Of a stretch of 52,251 bases of DNA, positions 42,448 to 51,247 are shown in pieces. The translations under genes and the position numbers were made by a program. Origin of the DNA: Marinilabilia sp. UBA5340 (lineage in GTDB: Bacteria > Bacteroidota > Bacteroidia > Bacteroidales > Marinilabiliaceae); the NCBI GenBank assembly GCA_002411085.1, contig DHQK01000165.1, positions 1-52,251 on the forward strand, given 5' to 3'. Position 1 is the stretch's first letter. The number at the start of each line of letters is the position of its first letter. The notes beneath the pieces were generated by a model that was not told the origin of the DNA, ran no database searches, and worked only from the letters and a program-made list of their open reading frames with translations.

Positions 42448-43293
42448 ATGTCAAAACAAATTAATAATACCAAATACGAAGAAACGAAAAAATGGTTTAG
42501 CCAACATTCAAAAACACTAATAGCCCTTTCGGGAGGAGTCGACTCCTGTCTGGCTGCATTTCTGGCACGGCATTTTTTAGGACACAACAATGCTGTAGCC
42601 ATCATAGGTGATTCGCCAGCATTAAAGCGAAAAGACTTCGAACAGGCCCGGAAATTTTGTATCGATCATGACATCAGCTACCAAACCATTGTTCCGGGCG
42701 AGATAGAGGATTCCCGATACAATAGCAATCCGGAAGATCGCTGCTTTTGGTGCAAAAATTCTCTTTATACAGGCATGAAGAAGCTGCAGGCCGAGAAATT
42801 CCCTGATTTCACTATGATAAACGGAAGCAATAAAAGCGATCTGGGAGATTACCGTCCGGGATTAAAAGCGGCCCATCAATATCGTGTTTTAAGTCCTTTG
42901 GCAGATTGTGGTTTTGAGAAAGAGGACATCCGGGAAATGGCCCTCTATTTCAATCTCAAAGAATGGGACAAACCCGCAAGCCCATGTCTCAGCAGCAGAT
43001 TTCCTTATGGCGAAGGCATCTCAGTGGAAAAACTCAAAATGGTTGAAAACGCGGAAACACTTATCAACAGCTATGGATTCAAAGATGTAAGGGCACGTTA
43101 CCGCAATGGGAATGTAACCATTGAAGTCCCGGCAGCCGAAATCAGCAGGTTAGAAAAAGAGATGTCTAAACTCAAGCCAATCCTCAAAGATTATGGATTC
43201 GCAGAAGCTTCTGTTGATCAGGAAGGTCTTGTATCAGGAAAATTAAACAGAGATCTTTCCATAGTAAAGTCAAATCCAAAGATTGATGAATAA
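42448..43293 (+). CDS. larE: LarE-like ATP-dependent sulfur transferase (PP-loop)
   Basis: A 281-residue PP-loop protein. The ATP pyrophosphatase motif SGGVDS is at 28-33. DSPALKRKDFEQA, INGSNKSDLGDYRPGLKAA and the ASPCLSSRFPYG block with Cys180 match LarE, which makes the sulfur groups of the nickel-pincer nucleotide cofactor of lactate racemase. There is also C99-x2-C102 (DRCFWCK). A CxxC plus the conserved Cys is the set that in some LarE proteins binds a 4Fe-4S cluster, so this may be the catalytic Fe-S type rather than the sacrificial single-Cys type. No larA, larB or larC lies in this window, so another sulfur-transfer role is possible. Confidence 0.85.
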   Translation: MSKQINNTKYEETKKWFSQHSKTLIALSGGVDSCLAAFLARHFLGHNNAVAIIGDSPALKRKDFEQARKFCIDHDISYQTIVPGEIEDSRYNSNPEDRCFWCKNSLYTGMKKLQAEKFPDFTMINGSNKSDLGDYRPGLKAAHQYRVLSPLADCGFEKEDIREMALYFNLKEWDKPASPCLSSRFPYGEGISVEKLKMVENAETLINSYGFKDVRARYRNGNVTIEVPAAEISRLEKEMSKLKPILKDYGFAEASVDQEGLVSGKLNRDLSIVKSNPKIDE

Positions 43294-43366
43294 AATAGAA
43301 TACTTCCATTTTTCTTGAACAATCTTTGTGGAAACCAGGTGAGTACCAAAAAAACAGTAAAATAAA

Positions 43367-44200
43367 CTAATGCGATACTACCACACGTGAAAAAGATTCT
43401 TTTTGGGAACTTTGAATCATGCGAAGAAGATAAACACCGCTTTTCACCTCACCCACAGAAAGGGAAAACTCATTATCTCCGGAAAGATGCATTTCCTTTA
43501 CCCTATGACCGGCGATACTGATTAATTGCACAGTTTCCAGAGGCACATCTGACTTACCATAAATAAACGCTGAGGCAGGATTGGGCCAGATTTGAACACT
43601 TGTCTTTTCAGTCCCAACAAGGGCGTTTGCAGTATAATGGGTCCACTGAAAATTGTCGATCATAACCCGCTCAGTTCCCTGAGTCGGGGTCAGACGTATC
43701 AGAATATCATCATCACTGCTATTGATGGTTCCGCCAAATTGCTTCCACTCACTGGAATTATCAAGTGTAGAATTATTAATATGGACTACCTCTATCCAGG
43801 TAGTACCGCCATCAATGGAATAATCCAATAAATAGTGAGGCCCGGGATCATCATCCCAACGCCTGATTTCCATACTGAAGGTACCAACTCCGCCTGATGC
43901 AATAGTTATCCGCCAGTCAACGGATGTGATATCTTTGAGCTTCCAGGCATAGTTTCCTTTTGCCTTGAGGACACCATCCTGCAAACTAGTGGTTACCCTC
44001 GAAGCCTCTCCGCCGGTTGCACGAAACAACCCATCTTCATAAGCGTGATCAGTGGCATAGCCGGAAATTGTACTGGAACCACGAACCCACTTATCATCGT
44101 CATCAAAATTAATTAGAGTCTGAGAAAAAGAGGAAAAAAGACATGCAAGCAACAAAAAAAGTGAAGAAAAAATACGGCGAGTCGGGTAAGAATCATTCAT
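43367..44200 (-). CDS. Secreted protein with type IX secretion C-terminal sorting domain
   Basis: A 277-residue protein with a signal peptide (LFLLLACLFSSFSQ), a lectin-like beta-sandwich at about 30-190 (WRITIASGGVGTFSMEIRRW, LLDYSIDGGTTWIEV) and a type A T9SS sorting domain from about 200 (VQIWPNPASAFIYGKSD, GHRVKEM, GVYLLRMIQ). The first domain resembles the N-terminal module often linked to secreted nucleases and peptidases in this phylum, but no catalytic domain follows. It would be exported by T9SS and attached or released at the cell surface. Function unknown. No promoter box was found. Confidence 0.82.
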   Translation of the reverse strand: MNDSYPTRRIFSSLFLLLACLFSSFSQTLINFDDDDKWVRGSSTISGYATDHAYEDGLFRATGGEASRVTTSLQDGVLKAKGNYAWKLKDITSVDWRITIASGGVGTFSMEIRRWDDDPGPHYLLDYSIDGGTTWIEVVHINNSTLDNSSEWKQFGGTINSSDDDILIRLTPTQGTERVMIDNFQWTHYTANALVGTEKTSVQIWPNPASAFIYGKSDVPLETVQLISIAGHRVKEMHLSGDNEFSLSVGEVKSGVYLLRMIQSSQKESFSRVVVSH

Positions 44201-44651
44201 AACACAGGGGTTTTTGGGTTAAAAATTCAGGAAAAAACAATTTCTGATTTTTGTTTCTTCAACATAAAACTACACATTGCATTCCGAAATGTCAAATAAT
44301 CAAACACATAACATACAAAAAAACCTCCTTTAACCCAACAATAGTCTATATTAAGAATGATTAAAAAAACCAAGAAACTGCTTAAAGTTTTCACGGAGAA
44401 TAAAAACATCGTGTTTATATATTGTATTTCAACCACATAGCATTTTACATATTGCATGCATAGCAAATAAATAACCACAGAGAGCACGGAGCCAAAAATC
44501 GCTTTGCGATTTTGTTCCCTGCAACCGCTGTGTCTTCTCTTTATTCGTGGATTCGCTTAATATCGAAACTCATAGTTTTTATTTATTTGCAATAAGCCAC
44601 TCAATTATTTCTCTGTGTCAGAAAACTTTTTATTCTGTTTTTAAACAGCCT
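44201..44651. other. Intergenic region with an inverted-repeat element
   Basis: A 451-bp region between two minus-strand genes. An 86-codon minus-strand frame (44227-44487) has no recognisable features and unusual composition, and I do not call it. Positions 44463-44590 hold a possible small repeat element, and CTGTTTTTAAACAG at 44635-44648 is a short palindrome without a T-run. Confidence 0.45.
44463..44590. repeat. 128-bp element bounded by 12-bp inverted repeats
   Basis: GCAAATAAATAA at 44463-44474 is exactly inverted at 44579-44590. Inside are ACCACAGAGAGCACGGAG, a wording often seen in dispersed bacterial repeats, and a hairpin AAAATCGC-TTT-GCGATTTT. CTCTGTG at 44611-44617 inverts CACAGAG at 44476-44482. 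It is possibly a decayed miniature element. Confidence 0.35.
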
Positions 44652-46991
44652 CTAAAACTCCAACTTGTAGCTAACAAAGGGAATGGGACTTGTAAAAAAC
44701 TCATTTTCTATGGATTGGCTCTTTAAGTCATACATTTTCCCCTGGTATTGTTTCCCAATCAGGTTTTTGATTTGCAAAGCAAATACAGAAGAAGTCTTTG
44801 AACTGTTAATGCGGTAGGTAAAAGTAAAATCGGTATTGGCCTCCATATCTGCATAGCGATCAGTAAAGCCGGTTGTTTCCTCGTAAATCACATCCCGGGC
44901 AATATGAGAAGCTTCCTCATCCACCGGATGATACCACTGAGGGCCCATCAGCGTAATTTTCAGATTCAATCCCAAAAGATTCTTGCCTCTTATTGTCCAT
45001 TCCCTGCCGCCCAGCAGGTTCAACACATACCCGCCATCGTAACGACTTCTTCGCTCAACACCATCGCCCCCCACATATTTTGAATCATAAACTGAACCGC
45101 TAAGCATATAATAAAAACCATCCTTAAGAAATCGTTCAAATGTAAGATCTATACCAATATTTGTTCCGGTGCCTTCATTTACCAGAACCTTGTCGAACGT
45201 CCAGTCATTTTTGAAATTGATCATAGAATAAGCAGTCCCTGCCACGACAGGAACATCAAAAAGACGTTGATAATAGGGCTCCAGTGTCAGTCGCAAATGA
45301 TCCATCGGCGACCAATCATATCCTAATACAAAATGATGAGCCCCCGAACGTTTTAAATCTTTGTTGGGCATAAATCCTTTGTTTTCGACAAAATAGACAA
45401 ACAACGGTTCTGTTTGCGAATGGAGCCCATATCCCATAGAAAAGCGATGACGGGGGGCTGCCTGCCAGGCAAAAGAGGCCCGGGGCGTTAACCTCACTTC
45501 CTCAGAGAGTCCAAACCAGGAAGCATGAAAACCGCCGGAAAAAGAAAGTTGTTCTGTAAAACGATATTTACCCTGGACATGCCCGTTGATCATCCAAGTA
45601 TTTCCTTTTCCCTTCAGCAAGAGAGCATAGTCTCCGGTATTTAAATCATTCCCTTCTCCTTCAATCGTATAAAACAGGTTACTGAAGTCTAACCCGGCTT
45701 TTAAACTAAAATGTGATCCTCCCTTATAGTTCCCGACTGTAGAAAAAGTGAGTTTTCCTTCCACATTTTCCCCTCTGTTTTTCGGAAAAAGACGCGTGGG
45801 AATCTCTTCATCCAATCGAATACGTTCTTTATTCAATTGCTGACTTACAGTGGCTGACAAAACATTGCGAAGAAACCATCTTTCTGACAAAGTTTTTTGA
45901 TGCGTTAAACCAGCAGCACTCATATTATACTGAAAATTCATGTGCTCGCGATTTTCAGGTGACTCCCAATCTGAGGTATCATCATATCCTTTAGAGGTAG
46001 TTTCGCTGAGCCCTCCGATCCCCCAAAACGAGAAATTACCAATATCCCCTGCAGGCATATTCAAATTAAAAGATAGATCCTGATAGACCGGCACTTCTGT
46101 TCCGTCCCTGGTTTCAGGCAGAAACTGAAACACGAGTGCCATGGTAGAGTAACGGTAATTGAACAAAAAAGAGCCTTGCCCCCCTTGGCGAAATGGCCCC
46201 TCAGCAGCAAGCTCAACACCCTGAATTCCTGCTTGAAAGCTATATTCATGCCGGCGATTATTTCCATTCCGCAACTGCATGTCAAACACCCCGGCAATGG
46301 CGTTGCCAAATTGTGCGGGAAAGGCACCCGTATAGAAATCTGAATTGGCCAGCATCTGGCTGCTAAAAATAGAGATACCTCCTCCACCGGCAACATTGCC
46401 TCCAGCAAAATGGCTTGGAACCGGAATGTCAATCCCCTCAAGTCTCCACAATAGACCTTTTGGAGCATTACCTCGCACAACGATCGCATTGACATTCAAC
46501 CCTCCAGTTGTAACACCTGCGAAATTTCCGGCCATACGGGCAGGATCATCCAAGCCTCCGGCATAACGGCGGGCCTCTTCCACCGAAAAAGTACGTGCAC
46601 TGATCATGGCCATATTATTCTGTGGCCGGTCTTTCCTCACCGCAGATTTTATCACCACCTCCTCCAACTCGGAAACTCGTTCTTCCATTTTTATTTCCAG
46701 CACAACCTCTTTGGCCGACCCCACAACAATTTCGGGGACAACTACCGGTTCATATCCTACAAAACGTACTTCAAGAGTATATCTGCCTACCGGAACCTCT
46801 GAAAACAAAAATTGCCCTTCCATATCTGTAATGGTACCCCGTTCCAACTTCCTTAGCATCAAACTCGCCCCCGGCAAGGTTTCTCTGTTTGCAGCATCAC
46901 GAACAACACCCCTGACTGACTGAGTGGGGTTTTGAGCAAAAAGGACATAAGTGGTTAAGCAGAACAGACCTAAGACGCTAAGCAATTTCAT
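44652..46991 (-). CDS. TonB-dependent receptor with carboxypeptidase-D-like N-terminal domain
   Basis: A 779-residue outer-membrane receptor, shorter than SusC and without a SusD partner. Signal peptide (GLFCLTTYVLFAQ), carboxypeptidase-regulatory beta-sandwich (VRGVVRDAANRETLPGASLML, about 24-110), plug domain (NMAMISARTFSVEEARRYAGG, GVTTGGLNVNAIVVRGNAP) and a barrel ending in FVSYKLEF with terminal Phe. The TonB box is not obvious. The plug includes a Gly-rich GGNVAGGGGISIFS. Substrate unknown; such receptors carry siderophores, vitamins or peptides. It is a single gene with its own -7 box. Confidence 0.88.
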   Translation of the reverse strand: MKLLSVLGLFCLTTYVLFAQNPTQSVRGVVRDAANRETLPGASLMLRKLERGTITDMEGQFLFSEVPVGRYTLEVRFVGYEPVVVPEIVVGSAKEVVLEIKMEERVSELEEVVIKSAVRKDRPQNNMAMISARTFSVEEARRYAGGLDDPARMAGNFAGVTTGGLNVNAIVVRGNAPKGLLWRLEGIDIPVPSHFAGGNVAGGGGISIFSSQMLANSDFYTGAFPAQFGNAIAGVFDMQLRNGNNRRHEYSFQAGIQGVELAAEGPFRQGGQGSFLFNYRYSTMALVFQFLPETRDGTEVPVYQDLSFNLNMPAGDIGNFSFWGIGGLSETTSKGYDDTSDWESPENREHMNFQYNMSAAGLTHQKTLSERWFLRNVLSATVSQQLNKERIRLDEEIPTRLFPKNRGENVEGKLTFSTVGNYKGGSHFSLKAGLDFSNLFYTIEGEGNDLNTGDYALLLKGKGNTWMINGHVQGKYRFTEQLSFSGGFHASWFGLSEEVRLTPRASFAWQAAPRHRFSMGYGLHSQTEPLFVYFVENKGFMPNKDLKRSGAHHFVLGYDWSPMDHLRLTLEPYYQRLFDVPVVAGTAYSMINFKNDWTFDKVLVNEGTGTNIGIDLTFERFLKDGFYYMLSGSVYDSKYVGGDGVERRSRYDGGYVLNLLGGREWTIRGKNLLGLNLKITLMGPQWYHPVDEEASHIARDVIYEETTGFTDRYADMEANTDFTFTYRINSSKTSSVFALQIKNLIGKQYQGKMYDLKSQSIENEFFTSPIPFVSYKLEF

Positions 46992-47091
46992 AAACAGATT
47001 ATTTTACAACTAGATCATTAGATTTTTAAAAGTTAGATATCAGAAAAATCATATAATATTAACATTCTTAATTTTATAAAAAACATCCATT

Positions 47092-47099
47092 CAAACTTA
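47092..47099 (-). promoter_or_regulatory. -7 box of the TonB-dependent receptor gene
   Basis: The minus strand reads TAAGTTTG (TAnnTTTG), about 100 bp before the start codon. No -33 match was found. Confidence 0.4.
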
Positions 47100-47368
47100 A
47101 AGATTTAATTTTCAGAATCTTTAAGTATAAAGGACTATTGCCATTAAATACCGTACCATTTAATAGCAATCGAAAACATCAACCCAATTACCAAAATAAA
47201 CAGATGATTGTCTATCTTACAAAGTGTTTTCTATGAGTAAACGATTTATCCGGATGAAACGAGTCCTCAATAATCGGGATGGCTCCTGTAAGAACAATAA
47301 ATCAGCAAAATTTCATACTAATAAAAATTCAAGGAAGTGCCTTCAGCCTTCCTTCAAAAAATACTGAT

Positions 47369-47376
47369 TATATTTG
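47369..47376 (+). promoter_or_regulatory. -7 box of the ATP-grasp gene
   Basis: TATATTTG matches TAnnTTTG, 36 bp before the ATG at 47413. It overlaps a TTG at 47374 that could be mistaken for a start codon, so the ATG is the better start. Confidence 0.5.
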
Positions 47377-47412
47377 CCTCAACCCCAAAAACTCATCAAA
47401 CAAGATAGTAAA

Positions 47413-48582
47413 ATGATAATACTCGATCACCCTTATGTCTCCAAAATTCTGCAGGATACCATCTTCAAAAACCAATACCCGGTACTGAAAAATCAGGCAG
47501 TAAAAGAACTCAATTTACGCTCTGATCTTCGTTTTCTCAATGAGACAGCATTTACAGCAGCCATCAGAAATAATAAATATCCCTTAGTTTATTCCAATTC
47601 GGAAAACTCTATTAACTGGATTTCCCGCAACCTGTCATTTACGCCCATTCCTGAATTGATTAAAACATTTAAAGACAAAGCCCGTTTCCGCAGACTTATA
47701 CAAAAGTTGTATCCGGATTTCTTCTTCAAAGAAGTTAGTTTTGAAGAGCTTCAAAATATTAATCCCGACTCCTTGCCCTACCCTTTCATCATCAAGCCTT
47801 CTGTGGGCTTTTTTAGCATCGGCGTTCATGTGGTCAACAACAGACAGGAATGGATCAAAACAATTGACCAGTTAAAAAATGAAACAAACTCACTTGGGCG
47901 TAACTTTCCTGGAGAGGTTATCAATATTTCCCATTTTATCATTGAAGAAATTATCCCGGGTGAGGAATTTGCGGTTGATGTCTATTACAATCAGGAGGGC
48001 GAGCCAGTGGTACTCAACATCCTAAAGCACCTGTTCTCATCTGATGAAGATGTCAGCGACAGGGTGTACATCACTTCAAAACAGATCATTGAAAAACACC
48101 TGAATCCATTCACCGAATTCCTTCATAATATGGGCAGACTGGCGGATTTACGCAATTTCCCCATTCACATTGAATTCAGAGTAGATGAACATCAAAACAT
48201 GGCCCCTATTGAAGTTAACCCCATGCGCTTTGCCGGTTGGTGTGTGACAGACATTGCATGGTATGCCTTTGGGATAAATGTTTATGAATACTATTTTGGT
48301 CAAAAAAGACCCGACTGGGAGCAAATTCTGAAAAATAAAAATGATGACATCTATAGTATGGTAGTAGCTGATATTCCCAAAGACATTCACATAGATAAGA
48401 TAAAAGAAATCGATTATAATAAATTTCAGGATCATTTTGAAGATCCTCTGGAACTGCGAAAAATTGACTACAAAAAACATGGAGTTTTCGCATTTCAATT
48501 TGCCCGCACAAGCAACAAAAACAGACAATTACTGGATGATATCTTACAATCAGACCTAAAAGAGTTTCTGGTTTTAAAATAG
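47413..48582 (+). CDS. ATP-grasp domain protein, cytoplasmic ligase of unknown substrate
   Basis: 389 residues from the ATG at 47413. ATP-grasp features: a lid/anchor segment YPFIIKPSVGFFSIGVHVV near 132-150, EEIIPGEEFAVDVYYN near 190-205 and the Mg-binding end FPIHIEFRVDEHQN with APIEVNPMRFAGW near 262-290. Such enzymes join a carboxylate to an amine, thiol or other nucleophile through an acyl-phosphate, as in peptide or amino-acid ligases. No partner gene is adjacent; the next gene is convergent with a 19-bp gap. No signal peptide. The substrate cannot be named. Confidence 0.78.
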   Translation: MIILDHPYVSKILQDTIFKNQYPVLKNQAVKELNLRSDLRFLNETAFTAAIRNNKYPLVYSNSENSINWISRNLSFTPIPELIKTFKDKARFRRLIQKLYPDFFFKEVSFEELQNINPDSLPYPFIIKPSVGFFSIGVHVVNNRQEWIKTIDQLKNETNSLGRNFPGEVINISHFIIEEIIPGEEFAVDVYYNQEGEPVVLNILKHLFSSDEDVSDRVYITSKQIIEKHLNPFTEFLHNMGRLADLRNFPIHIEFRVDEHQNMAPIEVNPMRFAGWCVTDIAWYAFGINVYEYYFGQKRPDWEQILKNKNDDIYSMVVADIPKDIHIDKIKEIDYNKFQDHFEDPLELRKIDYKKHGVFAFQFARTSNKNRQLLDDILQSDLKEFLVLK

Positions 48583-48601
48583 TTTGAACAGATCAATACA
48601 A

Positions 48602-49549
48602 TTAGTCCAAATTACGTATGAAAAATTCCAGTATTTCATCTTTTATCTCGGGTGTCTGCTCATGTTCGACTCCCTGGTAGATTTTAAAAACAGCATTCAC
48701 TCCATTCTCCTGGTAGATTTCGATACAATTCTCCCATCTGTCAGGCATCATTTGTTTGCCAAGCAACCTAAAGACCAGCTCTCTCTCCTGAATGCTATAT
48801 CCGTCTTCGTAAGGAATAGCATCGTTATCATCCAAAGCTCCCATAAAAAGGAACTGTGGTGTAGCAGCAAAGGCAGATTTCTGAAAATCCATATTTACCA
48901 GTGAATCCATATCGCTTACGCCCAATGGATAGTGAAGCGGAACATTCTGCAAGGAGTCATAAGGCAGAATCAGAAGACCGTTAATACCCCCGGCAGACAC
49001 AGCCTTTACTTTATCCGGATGCAGGGCCGTGAACCTGTTGGCAAATGTTCCTGAGGCAGAAAATCCTGTCATAAAAATTTGTTCATCCAACTCATACCCC
49101 AGCTCATTCAATGCCAGTTTTGCCCTGTCAATCATCCGAATTAACTGAAGATCCATACGCTCCAAAGAATTCCCGTTTTGAAGCATAGCATCCCTGTCAA
49201 GGGCATGCGTATAAATTTGCCAGTCTTTTCTGGATCGGGGAAACACCGGAACCAATAATGGTTGGTTCATATTGATTGAAAGATAGTTGCCAATATAAAA
49301 ATCCAGTTTGGCTATCCGTTCAGCCTTCTCCTGGTGTTTGGAAAAATCATCATCAACAAAACCTGAATTGTTAGGTTCTACAATCAATGTCAACTGCTTT
49401 TCAGCAGATATTCCTTCAGGTACAAACAAAAAAAACGGATAATTGTAACCATCTTCGGGGTTTGCATCATAAAAGCTAAGATGCCCGTTAGTTGTTCTGC
49501 TACAAGAAAAAAACAGAACAGCTACAGCAAGAAAAAACACATTTCTCAT
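48602..49549 (-). CDS. Serine esterase/alpha-beta hydrolase lipoprotein
   Basis: A 315-residue alpha/beta hydrolase of the PHB-depolymerase/feruloyl-esterase type. Lipobox Cys16 (LFFSC) anchors it outside the inner membrane. The nucleophile Ser164 lies in the elbow GFSASG, followed by RFTALHPDKVKAVSAGGING; a late Asp (MGALDDNDAIPYED) and His (VEHEQTPEIKDEI) could complete the triad. It is divergent from the GH10 xylanase across 403 bp, so acetyl-xylan or feruloyl esterase activity is attractive, but general carboxylesterase activity is equally consistent. Confidence 0.78.
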   Translation of the reverse strand: MRNVFFLAVAVLFFSCSRTTNGHLSFYDANPEDGYNYPFFLFVPEGISAEKQLTLIVEPNNSGFVDDDFSKHQEKAERIAKLDFYIGNYLSINMNQPLLVPVFPRSRKDWQIYTHALDRDAMLQNGNSLERMDLQLIRMIDRAKLALNELGYELDEQIFMTGFSASGTFANRFTALHPDKVKAVSAGGINGLLILPYDSLQNVPLHYPLGVSDMDSLVNMDFQKSAFAATPQFLFMGALDDNDAIPYEDGYSIQERELVFRLLGKQMMPDRWENCIEIYQENGVNAVFKIYQGVEHEQTPEIKDEILEFFIRNLD

Positions 49550-49952
49550 ACTCTCAAATATTGCTTAAAAAAGGGATATAATAAAAACGCAGGCTGGGTA
49601 TAAGGAACAATTATCATTCTTTAGAATATTGGAAAATGACTTTGGGTCAATACTTTTTCTTCTGCCTTCTGCCTTCCAAACTTGTGCCTGTTGGTTATTC
49701 TTATCCAAAATAGTAAATTATCTTTAACCGACGATACTGATGACTATTTCTCCTAAAAAAAAAGAATAATGTTAATCGTATCTTCGAACAATCAAATCAT
49801 TTTAGAGAAAATTAAATACTTGAATTCAAATAAAATCTCAGATATCTGAACAAATTTTTTGCATTAGGAAGAAATATCAAACACATTTGTATTTATTCCG
49901 TATTAAATTTACATACTTCACCCTCACTCTGAAAAATTTCTAATTCTTACTA
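49550..49952. other. Divergent region between esterase and GH10 xylanase
   Basis: A 403-bp non-coding region. It has a perfect 12-bp palindrome TCAGATATCTGA at 49838-49849 and a short TTCTGCC duplication near 49660. No clear -7 box was found for either gene (TAAATTTA at 49904-49911 is a near miss for GH10). Confidence 0.45.
49838..49849. promoter_or_regulatory. 12-bp perfect palindrome upstream of GH10
   Basis: TCAGATATCTGA is self-complementary and lies 104 bp before the xylanase start. It could be an operator; no regulator is adjacent. Confidence 0.25.
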
Positions 49953-51026
49953 ATGCAATTATCGATGAAAACACTTTTACGTCTACTGCCTATCTTTCTA
50001 CTGATGGGCTGCCAAACTCCCAAGTCTTCTTCAAACCTTAAGGATAATGCTTCCTTTCCTGTGGGCACTGCCATTAGAGCACACCAACTGGCCAATGACA
50101 GCTTAATAAAAACCATAGTAAAAAGAGACTTTAACAGCATCACTCTCGAAAACGGAATGAAAATGTATGCTGTACACAGATCTCCAAACCAATACAATTG
50201 GGAACATGTAGATGATGTGGTGAATTTCGCAGAAGAAAACAGCATTCGACTTCACGGACATGCTTTCATTTGGCATTCAGGAACTCCCCGATGGATCAGT
50301 GAAATGGATCCTGACAGCACCATGCTCGACAAAATCATGGAAGATTACATTCTCACCTATGGCAATCGATACAAAGGAAAAGTTGCCGGCTGGGATGTGG
50401 TCAATGAAGCACTTCTGGATAGCACAGGAGAATTCAGAAAATCCATTTGGTACGAAACCATGGGTGAACAATACATTGCCCGTGCATTTGAACTGGCACA
50501 CAAAGCTGATCCTGAAGCTGTCCTCTTTTACAACGATTTCAACATTGAGCGTGACACTGTAAAATTGCATTCTATGCTTCGAATGATAGAAAACCTAAAG
50601 GCCCAGGATGTCCCCATCTCCGGCATTGGGTTCCAAATGCACATCCGAATGGACACAGATGAGAAAACCATCGAGTATGCGCTTAAAAAGGCTGCCGAAA
50701 CAGGTTTGCAAATCCATCTATCAGAAATTGATATCATCTTCAATAAGCATGATGACACTCCGGGCGGAGGTATCCAGATACACGATAAACTGACTGATGA
50801 AATGCTACAGGCACAAGCTGATAAATACCAATGGCTGGCTGAAGCTTATATTCGGAATGTCCCACCTGAACAGCGCTACGGAATGACTGTATGGGGCTTC
50901 TCCGACAAATACTCATGGATACCCGGTTTTTTTCGAATCAAAGACTGGCCCTGTATTTACGATAATAATATGAATCCCAAACCAGCTTATTACGGTTTTT
51001 TAGAGGGATTGGAAAGTTCCAAATAA
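49953..51026 (+). CDS. GH10 endo-1,4-beta-xylanase lipoprotein
   Basis: A 357-residue single-domain GH10 enzyme that would cut the xylan backbone. Lipobox Cys20 (LLMGC) anchors it in the outer or inner membrane. Met5 (MKTLLR) is a possible start. Conserved pieces: SITLENGMKMYAVH, LHGHAFIWHSGTPRWI, acid/base Glu152 in GWDVVNEALLD, FYNDFNIE, nucleophile Glu258 in IHLSEIDI, and MTVWGFSDKYSWIPGF. The length is that of a bare catalytic domain with no carbohydrate-binding module. It is far from the GH8-GH43-GH115 operon but would feed it with oligosaccharides. Confidence 0.95.
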   Translation: MQLSMKTLLRLLPIFLLMGCQTPKSSSNLKDNASFPVGTAIRAHQLANDSLIKTIVKRDFNSITLENGMKMYAVHRSPNQYNWEHVDDVVNFAEENSIRLHGHAFIWHSGTPRWISEMDPDSTMLDKIMEDYILTYGNRYKGKVAGWDVVNEALLDSTGEFRKSIWYETMGEQYIARAFELAHKADPEAVLFYNDFNIERDTVKLHSMLRMIENLKAQDVPISGIGFQMHIRMDTDEKTIEYALKKAAETGLQIHLSEIDIIFNKHDDTPGGGIQIHDKLTDEMLQAQADKYQWLAEAYIRNVPPEQRYGMTVWGFSDKYSWIPGFFRIKDWPCIYDNNMNPKPAYYGFLEGLESSK

Positions 51027-51050
51027 TGACATAAAGTCATAATCAAATGA

Positions 51051-51166
51051 GGGTGTCCAAAAAGTCAATGTATTTGTTTTGCTAAGCGTTTTGATATCAC
51101 AAAAAAAGATTTTTTACTTGATTCAGAATGACAAAAGTATGGAAATTCATGACTATTTGGACAGCC
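51051..51166. mobile_element. 116-bp MITE-like element
   Basis: The ends GGGTGTCCAAAAAGTCA (51051-51067) and TGACTATTTGGACAGCC (51150-51166) are 17-bp inverted repeats matching at 15 positions. There is no coding capacity, and the interior contains GATTCAGAATGACAAA, a phrase common in dispersed bacterial repeats. No target-site duplication was evident. A non-autonomous transposon remnant is likely. Confidence 0.5.
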
Positions 51167-51247
51167 TTTATTTATGCATAGCCGCTTCACTCACAACAGA
51201 CTCTGAAAGGGGAGAGACTATAACATCTATAGAAACAGACATCCACG

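Larger units (their letters stand above)
46992..47412. other. Divergent control region between receptor and ATP-grasp gene
   Basis: About 420 bp of AT-rich non-coding sequence containing one -7 box for each direction (47092-47099 minus, 47369-47376 plus). Nothing else was recognised. Confidence 0.5.

Noticed and set aside
44227..44487. 86-codon minus-strand reading frame
   Set aside because: Low-complexity hydrophobic translation, no start context, no recognisable domain; it overlaps a repeat-like element.
51027..51041. ATGAC-ATAAA-GTCAT as GH10 terminator
   Set aside because: Only five A/T-rich pairs and no T-run after the stem.
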